From assembly GCA_028865155.1 (NCBI GenBank), contig JAGWKW010000090.1, positions 1 through 5,849 on the forward strand: a DNA stretch of 5,849 nucleotides. Direction: 5' to 3'. Under the pieces are notes generated by a model. The model ran no database searches and was not told the origin of the DNA. It saw only the letters and a program-made list of their open reading frames with translations. The position numbers and the translations under genes were made by a program. Positions 1 to 5,061 of the stretch are shown piece by piece. The stretch comes from Alphaproteobacteria bacterium (lineage in GTDB: Bacteria > Pseudomonadota > Alphaproteobacteria > UBA9219). Each line of letters begins with the position of its first letter. Position 1 is the stretch's first letter.

Positions 1-1
1 C

Positions 2-361
2 TACGTCGACATGGCCTCTGACGCATGGGCTTTATACGAAAAGTGGAACGCACACCCGGGGTTCAAAGGAACAAACCTGAAGAACGGCATCTCCCGAGAC
101 GCAAAGGGCAATATTGAAAATGTAGTCGACGGCATAATTTTCCCAATTATTGCCGCATTTTCAAGTTTCGTAAAATTGGAAAAGGGGAAATGGAAAATTG
201 CCCCACCTTCCATTTGGACTGATGAAACCATTATAACGCCGGCTAAGGGCCAATTTATTAGTGCGGCAAACAGCAATCCCCAAAGCATGGGTAAAGACAA
301 CGGGATTTACCAATCTCTGTATAATTTGACAGAGCTTGTAGATCGGCTGTCTGCAGCCTAA
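2..361 (+). CDS. C-terminal part of an unrecognised low-GC protein (5' end outside window)
   Basis: The reading frame is open from the window edge to a TAA at 359-361. An ATG lies at 11, but no ribosome binding site can be seen before it, so this is probably the last ~119 residues of a longer protein. The visible part is soluble-looking. It has a hydrophobic stretch (DGIIFPIIAAFSSFV) followed by a Lys/Trp-rich turn (KLEKGKWKIAPPSIW) and a short motif NPQSMGKDNGIY near the end. From memory only, the FPI..AFS.FV pattern faintly recalls C-termini of AIPR-type (abortive infection) proteins; I would not assign it. G+C of the first 360 bases is about 46%, well below the neighbouring genes, which suggests horizontal acquisition. 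It converges on gatA and sits where gatB would often be found. Confidence 0.6.
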   Translation, partial: YVDMASDAWALYEKWNAHPGFKGTNLKNGISRDAKGNIENVVDGIIFPIIAAFSSFVKLEKGKWKIAPPSIWTDETIITPAKGQFISAANSNPQSMGKDNGIYQSLYNLTELVDRLSAA

Positions 362-376
362 AAAATTGAAAGTGGC

Positions 377-401
377 GGAATGAAAAATTCCTCCCCTTTT
401 T
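377..401. terminator. Weak candidate terminator between convergent genes
   Basis: A 5-bp inverted repeat, GGAAT (377-381) and ATTCC (387-391), is followed by TCCCC and a T-run (397-401) on the + strand. On the - strand an A/T-rich run follows at some distance (361-370). It lies in the 42-base gap between two converging stop codons, a natural place for termination. The stem is short and AU-rich, so the call is tentative. Confidence 0.3.
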
Positions 402-403
402 AA

Positions 404-1891
404 TTAAGCCGTAAACGCAGGCTTCGCCGCAAACCCTGCCGCCTTCTCCAGCGCGCCTGCCGCCGTGAACAACGTGCTTTCGTCGAACGCGCGGCCGATC
501 AGCTGCAAGCCCATCGGCAACCCATTCGACGCCAGCCCCACCGGCACGCAAATCCCCGGCAGCCCGGCCAGATTCAGCGTCACGGTGAACACATCTTCCA
601 GATACATCTGCAACGGATCGTCCTGCTTCTCGCCGATAGCAAAGGCGGTTCCGGGCGCGGCAGGCGTCAAAATCGCGTCGCATTTTTCGAACGCTTTTTC
701 GAAATCCTCGCGGATCAACCGCCGCACGCGCTGCGCCTTGCGGTAATAAGCGTCGTAATAGCCGGAAGACAGCACATAAGTGCCGATCATAATCCGCCGC
801 CGCACTTCCTTGCCGAAACCGGCGAAGCGCGTCGCGGCGTACATGTCGTTCAAATTCTCGCCATCCACGCGCAAGCCGAACCGCACCCCGTCATAACGCG
901 CGAGGTTCGACGACGCTTCGGCAGGCGCGATGATGTAATAAACCGGCAAGGCATATTTGGTGTGCGGCAGCGAAACCTCGACCACTTCCGCGCCGGCATC
1001 GCGCAGCATCTGCGCGCCCTTCTGCCACAAAGCATCGGTTTCCGGGTTGATCCCGTCGATGCGATATTCGCGCGGTAAGCCGACCTTCATGCCCTTGACC
1101 GAACCGCCCAGCGCCGCGACATAATCCGGCACCGCCACATCCACCGACGTCGAATCCTTTTCGTCGAACCCGGCCATCGTGCGCAGCATCAGCGCGGCAT
1201 CACCAACCGAACGCGTCATCGGCCCGGCCTGATCGAGCGACGACGCGAAGGCGACAATGCCCCAGCGCGAACAGCGCCCGTAAGTCGGCTTTATCCCGAC
1301 AATGCCCGCGACCGACGCAGGCTGGCGAATCGACCCGCCGGTATCGGTTCCCGTCGCGCCCATCGCGATGCGCGCCGCGACCGAAGCGGCCGAACCGCTC
1401 GACGACCCGCCGGGCACCAGCTTGCGCGCGGCTTTTGCCGGCTCCGCGCCCGACCATGGGCTGATCACAGGCTCAAACGCGCTCGTCACGCCGCCCGATC
1501 CCATCGCGAACTGGTCCAGATTGACTTTGCCCAGCATGACCGCACCGGCGCCGAACAGTTTCGACGTCACGGTCGATTCGTAAGTCGGCACGAAATTTTC
1601 CAGAATCTTGCTCGCGGCCGTCGTCCGCACGCCCTTGGTGCAGAACAAATCCTTGATCGCGAGCGGAATGCCGTCCATCGCCCCGGCCTCGCCTTTCGCG
1701 CGCCGCGCATCCGACGCTTTCGCGCCTTCGCGCGCGACATCCGGCGTTTCGGTGATGAAGGCGTTCATCCCGCGCGCGGTCTCGCTTTCCATCGCCGCGA
1801 TATGCGCATCGGCCAATTCCACCGCGCTGAATTTTTTCGCCTCGAGCCCGGCCAGAGCCTCGGTCATCGTCAAATCGGTAAGCTTCGTCAT
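404..1891 (-). CDS. gatA: Asp/Glu-tRNA(Asn/Gln) amidotransferase subunit A
   Basis: GatA releases ammonia from glutamine and, with GatB and GatC, the complex converts Glu-tRNA(Gln) and/or Asp-tRNA(Asn) to the cognate amide form in the cytoplasm. The protein is 495 residues, normal for the family. The amidase-signature triad is complete: Lys80 in GIPLAIKD, the cis-Ser at 163 in the GGSSSGS stretch, and nucleophile Ser187 in [13 protein letters not shown] (assigned by comparison with S. aureus Lys79/Ser154/Ser178). The block [10 protein letters not shown] at about 215-224 is typical of GatA rather than other amidases. I chose the ATG at 1889-1891 because AGGA (1899-1902) sits 7 bases upstream. 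An upstream in-frame start at 1933 would add 14 residues and run into the repeat. gatC lies upstream on the same strand, 164 bases away. gatB is not next downstream; a low-GC gene converges there instead. Confidence 0.97.
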   Translation of the reverse strand: MTKLTDLTMTEALAGLEAKKFSAVELADAHIAAMESETARGMNAFITETPDVAREGAKASDARRAKGEAGAMDGIPLAIKDLFCTKGVRTTAASKILENFVPTYESTVTSKLFGAGAVMLGKVNLDQFAMGSGGVTSAFEPVISPWSGAEPAKAARKLVPGGSSSGSAASVAARIAMGATGTDTGGSIRQPASVAGIVGIKPTYGRCSRWGIVAFASSLDQAGPMTRSVGDAALMLRTMAGFDEKDSTSVDVAVPDYVAALGGSVKGMKVGLPREYRIDGINPETDALWQKGAQMLRDAGAEVVEVSLPHTKYALPVYYIIAPAEASSNLARYDGVRFGLRVDGENLNDMYAATRFAGFGKEVRRRIMIGTYVLSSGYYDAYYRKAQRVRRLIREDFEKAFEKCDAILTPAAPGTAFAIGEKQDDPLQMYLEDVFTVTLNLAGLPGICVPVGLASNGLPMGLQLIGRAFDESTLFTAAGALEKAAGFAAKPAFTA

Positions 1892-1933
1892 CTTTGATTC
1901 CTGAATTGCAAATCTAAAAACACGGCGCAACAA

Positions 1934-2040
1934 GAGGGGCTCCCTCTCCCCTTGCGGGAGAGGGCGGAAAAGCTTGAGGTTAGTTGAGCGCCAGCGAAAC
2001 TAACCTCTTAGCTTTTCCGGGTGAGGGGTCAACCACCCCG
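1934..2040. repeat. Composite palindromic repeat between gatC and gatA (copy 1)
   Basis: The first stem is a perfect 9-bp pair, CCCTCTCCC (1942-1950) with GGGAGAGGG (1956-1964), loop CTTGC. It is followed directly by a long second palindrome: CGGAAAAGCT (1965-1974) pairs with AGCTTTTCCG (2010-2019), and GAGGTTAGTT (1976-1985) pairs with AACTAACCTC (1998-2007). Only a T/TT mismatch separates the two blocks, and the loop is 12 bases. A G-rich arm (GGGTGAGGGG, 2019-2028) follows. The C-rich/G-rich core with TTGC loop is a dispersed type seen in many proteobacterial genomes. It shares the 15-base core CTCCCCTTGCGGGAG (1946-1960) with the copy at 4458-4472. There is no T-run on either side, so it is not a classical terminator. 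It would be transcribed in a gatC-gatA message. The outer boundaries are approximate. Confidence 0.85.
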
Positions 2041-2055
2041 CCATAAACGCATTCC

Positions 2056-2343
2056 TTATTCCACCACCTTCGGCACGGTGAAAAAATCCGCCGTGCGCGC
2101 AGGCGCATTGGCGAGAATATCCTCGGCGCAACCGCCGTCATTGACGACATCCTTGCGCATCCGAAGCGACGCATCGTTGACGCTGGCCAAAGGCTCGACG
2201 CCTTCGACATTCACCTCGTTCAGCTGCTCGACCCATTGCATGATATTGCTCAGCTCGCCCGCGACATGCGCCTGCTCCTCGGCGGGTATCTTGAGCCGCG
2301 CGAGATTGGCGATTTTGGCGACGGTTTTCTGGTCTATGCTCAT
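2056..2343 (-). CDS. gatC: Asp/Glu-tRNA(Asn/Gln) amidotransferase subunit C
   Basis: GatC is the small subunit that wraps around and stabilises the GatA-GatB interface of the GatCAB complex. The protein is 95 residues, the usual size. It shows the family pattern: an N-terminal helix with KIANLARLKI (about 10-19), a second helix with ELSNIMQWVEQLNEVN (about 30-45), then VEPLASV (49-55), RMRKDVV (61-67) and the C-terminal FFTVPKVVE. The start is the ATG at 2341-2343, with GGAAG about 8 bases upstream. It is the first gene of the gatC-gatA pair and is divergent from ruvX across 48 bases. The 164-base gap to gatA, holding a stable hairpin, is longer than expected for a tight operon and could alter the ratio of the two subunits. 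Confidence 0.95.
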   Translation of the reverse strand: MSIDQKTVAKIANLARLKIPAEEQAHVAGELSNIMQWVEQLNEVNVEGVEPLASVNDASLRMRKDVVNDGGCAEDILANAPARTADFFTVPKVVE

Positions 2344-2391
2344 AAAGCTCGCTTCCGGTTTGCAAATAACCTGCTATGACTATCATTCGCC
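2344..2391. promoter_or_regulatory. Divergent gatC / ruvX spacer with candidate ruvX promoter
   Basis: These 48 bases separate two outward-facing start codons, so they must hold control elements for at least ruvX. On the + strand TATCAT (2381-2386, 5 of 6 to TATAAT) lies with its 3' end 6 bases before the ruvX ATG. TTGCAA (2360-2365, 4 of 6 to TTGACA) precedes it with a short 15-base spacer. Transcription would then begin at about the start codon. I see no clear -10/-35 pair for gatC on the - strand; its promoter may lie inside ruvX. Confidence 0.3.
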
Positions 2392-2871
2392 ATGCTTATC
2401 CGCAATATATCAGACCTGCCCGCCCTGCTCGAAAAAGGCCAAACCCTGCTGGGCTTGGACTATGGCAGCAAAGCTATCGGCGTCGCGGTCTCCGACCCCG
2501 CCCTTTCCATCGCCTCGCCGCTCGCCACCATCACCCGCAAAAAATTCCCCGCCGACGCGCAGAAACTCGCCGCCCTGATGGAGGAACGCAACGCGGGTGC
2601 GCTTGTCCTCGGCTTGCCGCGCAACATGGACGGCAGCGAAGGCGCCACGGCACAGGCGGCCCGCGCCTTCGCCCGCAATTTCGAAAAGTACCTCAAGCCG
2701 CGCGACCTCCCGGTCGCCTTCTGGGACGAAAGGCTGTCGAGCGCGGCGGTCGAGCGTTTCATGATCGAAGACAACATGTCGCGCAAACGCCGCGACGAAG
2801 TGATCGATAAAGCGGCAGCCGCCTACATACTGCAAGGTGCGCTCGACGCGCTGCGCCACATGCGCGGGTAG
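2392..2871 (+). CDS. ruvX: RuvX/YqgF-family putative pre-16S rRNA nuclease / Holliday junction resolvase
   Basis: This is an RNase H-fold nuclease of the YqgF family, linked to maturation of the 16S rRNA 5' end and annotated as a putative Holliday junction resolvase. It is 159 residues; E. coli YqgF is 138, and the extra ~20 N-terminal residues are usual in alphaproteobacteria. The family motifs are in order: LLGLDYGSKAIGVAVSD (19-35, Asp23), LVLGLPRNMDGSEG (71-84), FWDERLSS (110-117, Glu113) and DEVIDKAAAAYILQ (135-148, Asp139). The three acidic residues form the expected metal site. The ATG at 2392 is the only start that keeps the N-terminal extension and the first motif. No Shine-Dalgarno sequence precedes it, which fits a leaderless or weakly translated message. 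It is divergent from gatC, and a weak terminator follows. Confidence 0.95.
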   Translation: MLIRNISDLPALLEKGQTLLGLDYGSKAIGVAVSDPALSIASPLATITRKKFPADAQKLAALMEERNAGALVLGLPRNMDGSEGATAQAARAFARNFEKYLKPRDLPVAFWDERLSSAAVERFMIEDNMSRKRRDEVIDKAAAAYILQGALDALRHMRG

Positions 2872-2895
2872 GTGTTCTTTCGGCCCCTAAAATAA

Positions 2896-2916
2896 CGGGC
2901 CGCGTGCCCGGCTTTT
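2896..2916 (+). terminator. Candidate terminator after ruvX
   Basis: CGGGC (2896-2900) pairs with GCCCG (2906-2910) around loop CGCGT and is followed by GCTTTT. An overlapping alternative pairs CGGCCC (2881-2886) with GGGCCG (2897-2902). The stem is only 5 bp and the T-run is short. Position, 25 bases after the ruvX stop, supports it. Confidence 0.4.
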
Positions 2917-2958
2917 CGAACGACAAACGCCCGTTCCACGCAGCTTTCTTGCTTTTTT

Positions 2959-2977
2959 TCGGAAATCCTTTTTCCGA
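2959..2977. repeat. 7-bp inverted repeat upstream of the RHH gene, possible operator
   Basis: TCGGAAA (2959-2965) and TTTCCGA (2971-2977) are perfect inverted repeats with a 5-base loop, TCCTT. The poly-T run (2952-2959) is on the 5' side, so this is not a + strand terminator. It lies 7 bases upstream of a candidate -35 box. A site like this could bind a dimeric regulator, for example the RHH protein encoded downstream; that is inference. Confidence 0.35.
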
Positions 2978-2984
2978 CCATATA

Positions 2985-3013
2985 TTGGACAAATTCCGTC
3001 CTTATAGTAAAAT
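2985..3013 (+). promoter_or_regulatory. Candidate promoter of the RHH gene
   Basis: TTGGAC (2985-2990) and TAAAAT (3008-3013, 5 of 6 to TATAAT) are 17 bases apart, in the most AT-rich intergenic stretch of the window. The predicted start near 3020 would give a leader of about 85 bases. TATAGT at 3003-3008 is an alternative -10. The -35 match is weak (3 of 6). Confidence 0.4.
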
Positions 3014-3104
3014 AATCTTGTCAAAGTTGCTGATGTATGTGTCAATACAACTTAAGAGTGCTTTCACTCACGCCTCCTCTTACTCCTTACAATGAGGAAA
3101 ACCC

Positions 3105-3497
3105 ATGACAAACAGCAAGTTAAACGACAATTCGTTCGCCAGCCCCAAAACCGCCGCGCGCAGCACGCTGGTCAGCCGCAACGTCACCGTCACCGGAAGG
3201 CGCACAAGCGTGCGGCTCGAACCGGAAATGTGGGACGGGCTGCAGGAAATCTGCCGCCGCGAACGGGCCAGCCTTCACCAGATCTGCAGCTCGGTCGCCG
3301 TGCAGAAGCGCGAAGAAACTTCTTTGACGGCGGCGATCCGCGTCTTCGTCATGCGTTACTTCCGCCAGGCCGCAACCGAAGACGGCCACGTCAAAGCCGG
3401 CCACGGCTACGGGTTGACGCTTGTTTTCGGAGCCGCCAACGGCCACGCTTACAAAAACCCGGCGATGGCGCAACTGCATAAAAACAGTTTCGCCTGA
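3105..3497 (+). CDS. Ribbon-helix-helix (RHH_4-type) DNA-binding protein
   Basis: The 130-residue protein contains a ribbon-helix-helix fold of the kind grouped as RHH_4 (PF13467), common in alphaproteobacteria. A strand with VTVTGRRTSVRLEPEMW (about 27-43) would contact DNA. Helix A spans about 40-53 (GLQEICRRER), and helix B covers LTAAIRVFVMRYFRQ (74-88). Such proteins act as dimers and are usually transcriptional regulators; targets are unknown. The start at 3105 has GAGGA (3094-3098) 6 bases upstream. Flanking the domain are a Ser/Asn-rich N-terminus (1-25) and a ~40-residue Gly/His/Asn-rich tail (91-130, with GHGYGLTLVFGAANGHAY) that I do not recognise. The gene stands alone between ruvX and pal, with its own AT-rich promoter region, suggesting independent and perhaps self-regulated expression. 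There is no adjacent toxin gene, so an antitoxin role is unsupported. Confidence 0.85.
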   Translation: MTNSKLNDNSFASPKTAARSTLVSRNVTVTGRRTSVRLEPEMWDGLQEICRRERASLHQICSSVAVQKREETSLTAAIRVFVMRYFRQAATEDGHVKAGHGYGLTLVFGAANGHAYKNPAMAQLHKNSFA

Positions 3498-3842
3498 GAA
3501 CCCGTTCCGGCAAACATAGCGCGTTTGGAACTGTGAACTTTTGTGTTCTTTTTGTGGCGGATTTCACCACTGTTGCAAGCGTGTATCGCTGTCCTTCCGT
3601 TCGCCGTTTTTTCCAAATGCACCTTGATTCATTTTACATATCCGACTAGTTTCGCAACAGGTTCGATCCGGCGTCGATGCGGCGTTTTCACATTCGATTT
3701 GAAAAGCCGCAGCGGATGGGGGAAAGAATAATCGCGCCGCGCGGGCGCTCCGCAATTCTGCGGAATTTTCGTGCGGCATCAACAACCATCTCGGCACGGG
3801 CATTCGCCCGCACCGCCCGAGGTTCCTGAAAGGGGAATAACG
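3498..3842. other. 345-base spacer between the RHH gene and pal, rich in hairpins, no convincing gene
   Basis: No reading frame here has both a ribosome binding site and protein-like composition. The sequence holds a bulged hairpin: GCGGC plus TTTTCA (3679-3690, G3684 bulged) pairs with TGAAAA plus GCCGC (3700-3710). Two back-to-back hairpins follow: GCGCC/GGCGC (3734-3748) and TCCGCA/TGCGGA (3749-3764), the latter followed by ATTTT. A fourth, CGGGC/GCCCG (3797-3810), has a TCGG/CCGA outer stem (3791-3820) and lies just before the pal ribosome binding site. The pal promoter must be in this region, but I could not find a well-spaced -35/-10 pair. AATAAT at 3727-3732 is an isolated -10-like match. 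Confidence 0.5.
3749..3769 (+). terminator. Candidate terminator upstream of pal
   Basis: TCCGCA (3749-3754) pairs with TGCGGA (3759-3764) around loop ATTC, followed by ATTTTC. It follows directly on another small GC hairpin (3734-3748). It could end transcripts coming from the RHH gene or from an unannotated RNA in the spacer. The stem is short and the T-run is only four. Confidence 0.35.
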
Positions 3843-4334
3843 ATGTACAAGAAACTTTTGTGCCTTGCGGCGGCCCTCGTCCTGGTGACCGCTTGCGATA
3901 CGACCGGCAGCACTCAGGGAGAAGGCGGCGCCAACGGCAGCGCAGGCGGCAAGATCATGTCCGCGGCGCAACCCGGCACGCAGGAAGATCTGGTCGTCAA
4001 TGTCGGCGATCGCGTGTTCTTCGCGTTCGACAAATCGGATCTGAGCAGCGCCGCGCAAGCGACGCTTGACCGTCAGGCCACGTGGCTCAAGAAGTACCCG
4101 GACGTGAAGGCCCTCATCGAAGGCAATTGCGACGAACGCGGCACGCGCGAATATAACCTCGCGCTCGGCCAGCGTCGCGCCACGGCCGTCAAGAACTACC
4201 TGGTGGCGGCGGGCATCCCCGCAGGCCGCATCTCGACCATCAGCTACGGCAAGGAACGCCCGGCTGTCGTCGGCCACAACGAAGCCGCGTGGGCGCAAAA
4301 CCGCCGCGCTGTGACCGTTGTCACCACAAAGTAA
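3843..4334 (+). CDS. pal: Peptidoglycan-associated lipoprotein (Pal, OmpA-family C-terminal domain)
   Basis: Pal is an outer-membrane lipoprotein that binds peptidoglycan in the periplasm and works with Tol proteins in outer-membrane constriction at division. The 163-residue precursor starts at ATG 3843 with AGGGGA (3831-3836) upstream. An in-frame GTG at 3771 has no such site and would bury the signal peptide. Residues 1-17 form a lipoprotein signal ending in the lipobox VTAC, so Cys18 would be the lipidated N-terminus. A Gly/Ser-rich linker (about 20-45) follows, then the OmpA-like domain from VFFAFDKSDL (58-67) to NRRAVTVV. The peptidoglycan loop EGNCDERGTREYN (93-105) and LGQRRATAV (108-116) supply Asp97 and Arg112, 15 residues apart as in diaminopimelate-binding family members. 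YGKERPAVVGHNEAAW (135-150) is classic Pal. No tol gene or cpoB lies beside it, so a second Pal-like paralogue elsewhere cannot be excluded. Confidence 0.93.
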   Translation: MYKKLLCLAAALVLVTACDTTGSTQGEGGANGSAGGKIMSAAQPGTQEDLVVNVGDRVFFAFDKSDLSSAAQATLDRQATWLKKYPDVKALIEGNCDERGTREYNLALGQRRATAVKNYLVAAGIPAGRISTISYGKERPAVVGHNEAAWAQNRRAVTVVTTK

Positions 4335-4358
4335 GCCCTTCGAGGCTTCAAGCGAACG

Positions 4359-4388
4359 AAAGCCCGCCCCGCAAGGGGCGGGCTTTTT
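4359..4388 (+). terminator. Strong intrinsic terminator of pal
   Basis: AGCCCGCCCC (4361-4370) pairs perfectly with GGGGCGGGCT (4375-4384) around the stable tetraloop GCAA, followed by T-run 4384-4388. The A residues at 4359-4360 can extend the stem. It lies 25 bases after the pal stop. A small hairpin AAGCC/GGCTT (4333-4348) just precedes it. It should separate pal from the fabZ-lpxA transcript. Confidence 0.92.
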
Positions 4389-4454
4389 GCTTATCCATCG
4401 ATAGCGTTTCTGTTTGAAACCAAAAAATCTGCGCACCGCGAGAGGAATAGTATT

Positions 4455-4487
4455 CCCCTCCCCTTGCGGGAGGGGTTAGGGGAGGGG
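4455..4487. repeat. Dispersed palindromic repeat upstream of fabZ (copy 2)
   Basis: The C-rich arm CCCCTCCC (4455-4462) pairs with GGGAGGGG (4468-4475), loop CTTGC. The arm CCCCTCCCC (4455-4463) can instead pair perfectly with a second G-rich arm GGGGAGGGG (4479-4487). The two 3' arms are separated only by TTA. It shares the core CTCCCCTTGCGGGAG (4458-4472) with copy 1 in the gatC-gatA gap, so both belong to one dispersed family. It sits between the pal terminator and the candidate fabZ promoter. Confidence 0.8.
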
Positions 4488-4516
4488 TCGGCAGTTGCGG
4501 TTTACCCCAAAACATA

Positions 4517-4546
4517 TTGAAAACACGGCTTCAAACGCGCTACAAA
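4517..4546 (+). promoter_or_regulatory. Candidate promoter of fabZ-lpxA
   Basis: TTGAAA (4517-4522, 5 of 6 to TTGACA) and TACAAA (4541-4546, 4 of 6 to TATAAT) are separated by 18 bases. Transcription would start near 4553, leaving a short leader that contains the GGAG at 4561-4564 and reaches the ATG at 4576. Its place, just after the repeat and the upstream terminator, supports it. Confidence 0.4.
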
Positions 4547-4575
4547 CAAGGGTTCATCTCGGAGCCTTGAAACAA

Positions 4576-5061
4576 ATGACGAAAACCGAAACCCCGACGA
4601 CGCTCGACATCATGGGCATCATGGCGCGCATTCCGCACCGCTACCCGATGCTTCTTATCGACCGCGTCGTCGACATCGTGCCGGGCGAAAGCTGCACCGG
4701 CATCAAAAACGTGTCGGCCAACGAACCGGCATTTCAGGGCCATTTCCCCGGCCACCCGATCATGCCGGGCGTCCTGATCGTCGAAGCGATGGCGCAGACC
4801 TCGGCCACGCTCGTCGTCGCCTCGCTCGACGGGGTCAGTTGCGACACGCATATCGTCTACTTCATGACGATCGAATCCGCGCGCTTCCGCCATCCGGTCG
4901 TGCCGGGCGACACGCTGCATATCAGGGTCAAGAAGGAACGCTCGCGCGGGCAGGTCTGGAAATTCAGCGGCGAAGCTTATGTCGGCGACAAGCTCTGCGC
5001 CGAAGCGGTCTATACCGCGATGCTGGTGCCGCGCGACGAAGCCGCGCAGGGCGAGGCATAA
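4576..5061 (+). CDS. fabZ: 3-hydroxyacyl-[acyl-carrier-protein] dehydratase FabZ
   Basis: FabZ dehydrates (3R)-3-hydroxyacyl-ACP to trans-2-enoyl-ACP in the cytoplasmic fatty-acid elongation cycle. It competes with LpxA for 3-hydroxyacyl-ACP, which makes the pairing meaningful. The 161-residue product is a single hotdog domain of normal length. Visible motifs are IPHRYPMLLIDRV (19-31), KNVSANEPAFQGHFPGHPIMPGV (44-66) with catalytic His56, and LIVEAMAQ (67-74) with catalytic Glu70. ARFRHPVVPGD (102-112) is also typical. I prefer ATG 4576, with GGAG (4561-4564) 11 bases upstream; that spacing is slightly long. A TTG at 4495 would add 27 unlikely residues beginning beside the repeat, and ATG 4612 lacks a binding site. 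The stop overlaps the lpxA start by one base (TAATG), implying translational coupling. lpxD is not upstream, unlike the common lpxD-fabZ-lpxA order. Confidence 0.96.
   Translation: MTKTETPTTLDIMGIMARIPHRYPMLLIDRVVDIVPGESCTGIKNVSANEPAFQGHFPGHPIMPGVLIVEAMAQTSATLVVASLDGVSCDTHIVYFMTIESARFRHPVVPGDTLHIRVKKERSRGQVWKFSGEAYVGDKLCAEAVYTAMLVPRDEAAQGEA

Noticed and set aside
1892..1933. Upstream start extending gatA by 14 residues
   Set aside because: The extension reaches the repeat region and lacks family similarity. The ATG at 1891 has a well-placed AGGA.
1942..2019. Hairpins between gatC and gatA as an intrinsic terminator
   Set aside because: Neither strand has a T-run after the stems, and the core sequence recurs at 4458-4472. 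A dispersed repeat explains it better.
3660..3669. GGTTCGATCC, a tRNA B-box-like sequence
   Set aside because: The flanking bases do not form a T-stem (ACAGG does not pair with CGGCG), and no acceptor, D or anticodon arm can be built around it.
3543..3731. Small + strand ORF (62 codons, GTG start) in the RHH-pal spacer
   Set aside because: No ribosome binding site precedes it. The product is not protein-like, and the frame runs through an intergenic hairpin.
3564..4436. Long - strand open frame (290 codons) opposite pal
   Set aside because: It is antisense to a clear Pal lipoprotein and crosses the pal terminator. It is Arg/Ala-rich with no family motif, as expected from a high-GC shadow frame.
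1934..4487. The two repeat copies as ends of a composite transposon or a CRISPR array
   Set aside because: They flank ordinary core genes, no transposase lies between, there are no target duplications I can see, and only two diverged copies exist.
4495..4575. TTG start extending fabZ by 27 residues
   Set aside because: There is no ribosome binding site, it overlaps the candidate promoter, and FabZ proteins do not carry such an extension.
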